Part shown: in pieces, positions 59,699-64,000 of the stretch | How the letters are laid out: each line of letters starts with the position of its first letter | Position numbering within the stretch: position 1 is the stretch's first letter | Origin: Eretmocerus hayati | Taxonomy: Eukaryota > Arthropoda > Insecta > Hymenoptera > Aphelinidae | Reading direction: 5' to 3' | Length of the DNA: 64,000 nt | Assembly: GCA_029851415.1 (NCBI GenBank) | Contig: CM056741.1 | Location: forward strand, 62,238,282 to 62,302,281 | Position numbers and translations under genes: made by a program | The notes under the pieces: model-generated | Told to the model about the DNA's origin: nothing | Databases searched by the model: none | The model's input: only the letters and a program-made list of their open reading frames with translations

Positions 59699-60139
59699 TG
59701 AAGTACACAAAGACCGGCACACCTTAGCGGAAGCAACGTGGAGAGATACCGAGCGCAAAAATGTATGTAGTAATGGAGGAGACCCATTCAGTGTATTTGT
59801 AATGTCCAATCGCCGTACGCAATAGATAGTGGGTAGAGTTCGTCGCGAAGTCGGTGTACGATCCTCGCGTACTACATTTCCACGGATATATGCCTTGCAC
59901 CGATAACACGTACGCGTCTCAAGCTACAAAGTTAGAGGTATGCAGCCGTGCTTTCAGAACTCATCATCATCAGTTTTCTCCAGCTTACCCTCGCGACGCC
60001 GTCTCCGCGAGACTCGGCCCAGACTTGACCTTGCCCCTTCTGTAGGATTTAACGTACCCCACCGCGACTGTGAGTAAATGCTCACGTGGCATGAGCCCAA
60101 GTGTGCTTGGAGTTTGTGTTTGGCACTTCGAGTATCGAG
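59699..60139. other. Possible retroelement tail, unresolved
   Basis: GC content stays raised (for example ACGCCGTCTCCGCGAGACTC near 59996). This may be the 3' untranslated or LTR part of the Gypsy element, but no TG...CA boundary or matching second LTR is visible in the window. Confidence 0.35.
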
Positions 60140-60355
60140 TCGCAATTGTTTTTTTCTCCCATTAACGCATTCTCAACCCCTCTTCGAGGTCACTGTAAGG
60201 GAACTACAGTTTAAGATGAGTTCCAAATCGCCGAAGCCACTGAAAGGCATTCATGAAAATTTACGTGGGTGCCGGCCGAAATTCGAACCCCGGCTTTCTG
60301 CGTTGAAGGCAAGGACCTTATCCACGAGGCCGCGGTGGTTTTAATTCGCAATTGT
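60140..60355 (-). mobile_element. tRNA-derived SINE, family S, copy 2, with 10-bp target duplication
   Basis: The element body is 60150-60345, read on the minus strand. The head (about 60339 to 60274) is tRNA-like: CCGCGGCCTCGTGGATAAGG, CTTGCCTTCAACGCAG, then a B box GGGTTCGAATTTC. The body continues with CAGTGGCTTCGGCGATTTGG and ends in GGGAGAAAAAAA, an A-rich tail. The direct repeat TCGCAATTGT flanks it at 60140-60149 and 60346-60355 and is the target duplication of retroposition. This fixes both ends and gives a SINE of about 196 bp. Copy 1 is at 22172-22295. SINEs need a LINE partner for movement; none is seen here. Confidence 0.85.
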
Positions 60356-63300
60356 ATCTCGAAACTGTTCGAATTATCCGAGTACCAAACTCCGTCCCTA
60401 TTCTGTCGATGGCGTGAGAGTGCCTTCACACCTTGACCAGGCGGATGGACCGTCCCAGCCAACGACAGGGTCATCCCAAGACCTACGCGCCCCAATCAGA
60501 GGAGGAGTTTCGACGAGACTTCTACAGACTTCAACACATCTAACGTTTGGTGCTGCTCGGAGCGTTGAAAGCCGTGGCCTCAACACCACAAGACAAGACT
60601 GCTCGATCCTCGACGATATCGTCTCCAACCATCGAGACGCGGTAGTGACTTCTCACTCTCATTGACGAGGTTCCGATCACGCGGAAGTCCGAGCTCCGAT
60701 TTTTTAGATAGTTTCCTTTGACCAGAAATCATTGGATAATTCCTTCCTAATTGGAACCATCGGTTTCAGCAAGGACATAAAGTGTAAGGAAATTTTGTGA
60801 AAGATTGGCGAGCCGCATATCTACTCTTCCCTCCTGTAGAAATAAACACTCAGATTCTAACCCTCTTCCACATTCAATGAGTCAAACTGGCTAAGGTTCA
60901 TCTTTGATCACTGAAGCTATGAGACTTTTTGTAACCACATCACCTTACGGTGCTTTCCAATATTTGGTTCAGGTGAAGAAATCACTTGTCAAACCAAGCG
61001 CTCATCGTGCAAAACTCGTAGCAGCTTACAATGTATCATTCTCTTCTTACTCTCTTATTTCCAAGTAGAATACATTAATTCAAGAGTTATTACATGACTG
61101 GCATCAAGATCTACAAACAAACATCTAATGAAATATTTTGATACTACTCACACATAGATATATACCCATTCAGGAAGATGATGCACCGATCTCGATACAA
61201 ACTTGACGAAGGGCTTTCTCCATATCTCGTGCATGATAGATATCTACCAAGAGCAGGCAATCAACACGAGAGTAGTTACACAGGAAACAATTCACGTTCC
61301 CGCTATCCATCGCGATAGTCAGGCGCGATTCCTCAAGCCGTGCTCGCTGCGCCCATTAGCCGACTATCTCTCGCTCTCTCGGATTACCTCCTTCCTAACC
61401 TTGCCACCCTTCGACCCTTCTATCCTCGTACCCCCCGTTCAATCGTATCAAATATTAACAAACCTACCTCAGAACTAACTTTCTTCCCCTCCCAAAAGAT
61501 AGATACAGTCCCTCGAAAATTTTCTTCTAAAATATCGTCACTACCGTGGAAAAGAATATTTCAACGTGTTTCTCACCACTACGGAATTCCATATAATGTA
61601 GCAGCATCCAGAGACAAAAGGGCCGGTCTAACATGAATGCCGTAGTAGCCTAAACAATAATTCCGCATCCTTTCGCAGAACCGGACTAATTAGCCAGACA
61701 CCGCTCCATACTAACTACCTCTTCTTCTTATTTTTGCTGGAACTCAGATGAAGAATGTAATGAACGTACATAACCTCATCCGGTTTCCCCAACGGGCCAC
61801 ATATTCTACACTCTTCACCAGAGAAGTTCAAATGTGCTTTATACCTATAAGGGCATCTGTCGACGCGGGACCATACCATTGAGCGAAGTACGGTAAAAAC
61901 GTAAATGTCCCTGGGGTGTGACCACATTATGATAACGCTCGCGCAGTAAAATTAGACCGCCTAGTCGTCGTCGTCGTCCCTATATAGTCCTTTCCCAACA
62001 AGATTATTCGATGGGACCTCTCTTTCTTCTTCTATTTCCGTAGGTCGACTATGTGTGCGTATAAATGTAGTTGTGATGTCATTTTCGAGGGGTGAACATA
62101 ATTGGCCGACATTTGTGCAAGAAGTGCGGCTTTGGTATAGGATAAGTGCGGCTCGTTCTTCCGCGAATTACCGCGATTTTCTACCTCTCGTTTTCGACAT
62201 GGTACGAGCTGAGAGCTGCAGTGATGCGCTCGTCGTTTGCGAGCCCGTTTGTGGCCTGCATTTTGATTGGATACTTAATTACAAGAGGCGGCAAATTCAA
62301 GCGACGAGTGCGGCCTCGGAAATCGGACCACGACGATTGCGCTTTATAACGTTTCTCTGTGATGGTGTAGCTTTTACCAAAAGCTGAAGCTTCTCTCTAG
62401 CCTCTATTAAATATTCGGTACCAGAGCGGGAAAGTTTGAATTATAGCATGTGTGTGTGTGTGCTGCTACTGCTACTGCCTCTAATCCAATTACGAATTCT
62501 GCACTGAAATCGGAACGTTGACGGACGTGGCTCGTTTTCAAATTTTACGAAAAAAATTTGATCGAGTGGTGCGTGCACCGATGATGGAATGGTTTTCATC
62601 GGTGTGTTGGTAGGTTTCTGATTGTATAATAGTTATCGTTCGTGATAACGTTTGATGTGCTTTAATGAACGATTAATGGGAGTCATATTGGAATTGGATG
62701 ATTCCTAGACGTTTAATTTGATATCTATTCAATCGAACTGGGAACTTCCATTTGTGAATTTGAAAATATCTTCTACACCGTTCGATTAAACATTTGAGTT
62801 CAGAGTATGAACGCTCATTTATTATGCCTATTAATCGGGGTTTCGTAGATTTGGAATATGCTTTACACATCGCATGACGTGCACAGCCAAGCTCAGCTCC
62901 TGGAATGAGATACAAACCAAAAAACGCACAAACCAATATTCGAAGAATTTCCAAAATATGGCTTGTCATGTAAAAGTTGGATCGATTTTACTAAAATAAC
63001 TCTGACTTTTCAAGATTTTTGGGACCACTTGAAAGATGACAGTGTAATAGCTCATCGGAATCCTATCACGGTAATCGCAATCAAAGAATACTGATGAATT
63101 TGTAACGAACGACGAATTTCATTGTATTTTCGGTCACCATAGTCACTACAAGTTTGTAATATCGCTTGAAATTCGTAAATCCTAAATCAAAGCAATCAAA
63201 TTTTATCTGTTATTATTCCCATGCATTTTCAATCTCTTTTCGAGGTTCAAAAAGATGAACTTCAGACTGTTCATTCACCTCATGTTGTTCCAGTGCAGCA

Positions 63301-64000
63301 GAACACCACAGACTTGAACTCATTTTTTGGTCCACGCCGATTACAGCGCCTAATCCGCGGACCAATTCTTAACTCTCGGGTTAAATTTCATCCAGAAATT
63401 GGCAACCACTCACAGTTTTCAATGTACTGCTATTATCGGAGACACTTTATCAGCACAAAATTTGATCCATTCTACCGTTGTCCAATCTCTGATATCGCTC
63501 ATGAACAAATCTTGATCGGAATTTAAAAATGAAAAACACGCTCTCTTGCAACCTAACTTCGTACATCACATAGAAAATCTTCTCAATATTAAAAATTGAA
63601 GGTGTGGGGTGTCATTATTGTAGTCAACGAATCCAAATCCCAATAAGATTTCTCGCGTACATAGTTAGCAATTCAAATAACGCAAGATGATGATTATAGA
63701 CCGAAAGGCGTGTAATCAAATTCAAGACAATGATGAACCTTGCAACTAAGCCGTACCTATTCTACATATACCATACATATTAGAACAACCCAAGTCGTCG
63801 ACGACAACGACGACAACGTTGGCAACAACGGATAGAAAAGCCTTTCGTAGCGAATTATCAGTCGCCGTGGCCGTATTATGCTAAGAGGCATTAGCGGTCC
63901 GCGTTGCTCCAAGGCGTGTATAGGAGCTTAGTAAGATAGCAGAGTAGTTGCATATGTATAGGTATATAATACATGTTTACGTTGGCATGCATGCGTGTTC
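60356..64000. other. Unannotated non-coding stretch to the window end
   Basis: No gene is recognised. Composition is GC-richer to about 60690 and may be an older retroelement tail interrupted by the SINE. A GTC run lies at 61963-61978, a TGTGTGTGTGTG run at about 62450-62461, and an ACGACGACAACGACGACAACG-like stretch near 63801-63820. The 110-codon frame at 62055-62387 and the 101-codon frame at 63221-63526 show no domain. Confidence 0.4.
61963..61978. repeat. (GTC)n microsatellite
   Basis: About five GTC units, as at 28.4 and 50.5 kb. Confidence 0.85.

Noticed and set aside
60274..60339. Functional tRNA gene on the minus strand
   Set aside because: The T arm relies on G-U pairs, the anticodon arm is poor, and the sequence continues into a SINE body with an A tail and target duplication.

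Overview
This window looks like arthropod nuclear DNA, most probably insect. It is AT-rich and I can support no intact protein-coding gene in it. The longest open frames are about 190 codons. None of the open frames I read shows a recognisable domain, and many are the two arms of inverted repeats read in opposite directions. What can be recognised is mobile DNA of classes common in insects: Tc1/mariner-type ends, a pogo/Tigger-like element, TTAA-flanked (piggyBac-style) elements, a decayed Ty3/Gypsy integrase, tRNA-derived SINEs and a 5S rRNA-derived sequence. A hymenopteran host is a guess from general texture, not something I can prove.

Layout. 0-10 kb: a foldback element (2.57-2.91 kb), an inverted repeat carrying a hammerhead-like motif (3.36-3.70 kb), a long GA microsatellite (5.26 kb) and a 0.93-kb foldback with Tc1-like ends (9.08-10.0 kb). 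10-20 kb: a 158-bp hairpin (10.15 kb), a TTAA-flanked 1.33-kb element (11.71-13.04 kb), a small 'CCATCCATAAATGACGTG' MITE (14.65 kb), a TA microsatellite (19.04 kb) and a second copy of the 2.6-kb foldback family (19.47 kb). 20-31 kb: a possible recursive splice site (21.70 kb), an isolated transposon end plus a tRNA-SINE fragment (21.84-22.3 kb), a pogo/Tigger-like element (22.37-23.16 kb), another tRNA-like sequence (23.7 kb), a 5S-like sequence (27.6-27.7 kb) and a second Tc1-ended foldback (29.35-30.27 kb). 32-38 kb: two members of a TTAA MITE family (31.99 and 36.10 kb), a strict 10-bp minisatellite and a mirrored tetranucleotide tract inside a possible CACT-ended element, and a widely spaced inverted repeat (37.13-37.97 kb). 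44-56 kb: a composite of direct and inverted modules (44.75-46.27 kb), a repeated GGGGTAACTTTGGAAC motif (48.7-49.4 kb), a 53.6-kb inverted repeat and a 1.37-kb near-perfect hairpin (54.77-56.14 kb). 58-60 kb: a decayed Ty3/Gypsy integrase, then a complete SINE with a 10-bp target duplication. The other stretches look like ordinary intergenic or intronic sequence.

The unifying theme is foldback architecture. At least ten separate inverted repeats with arms from about 45 to 625 bp occupy the window. No transposase is intact, so all are non-autonomous or dead copies. If transcribed (for example from a host gene's intron) several would form long double-stranded RNA that could feed a Dicer pathway. 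That is inference and would need small-RNA data.
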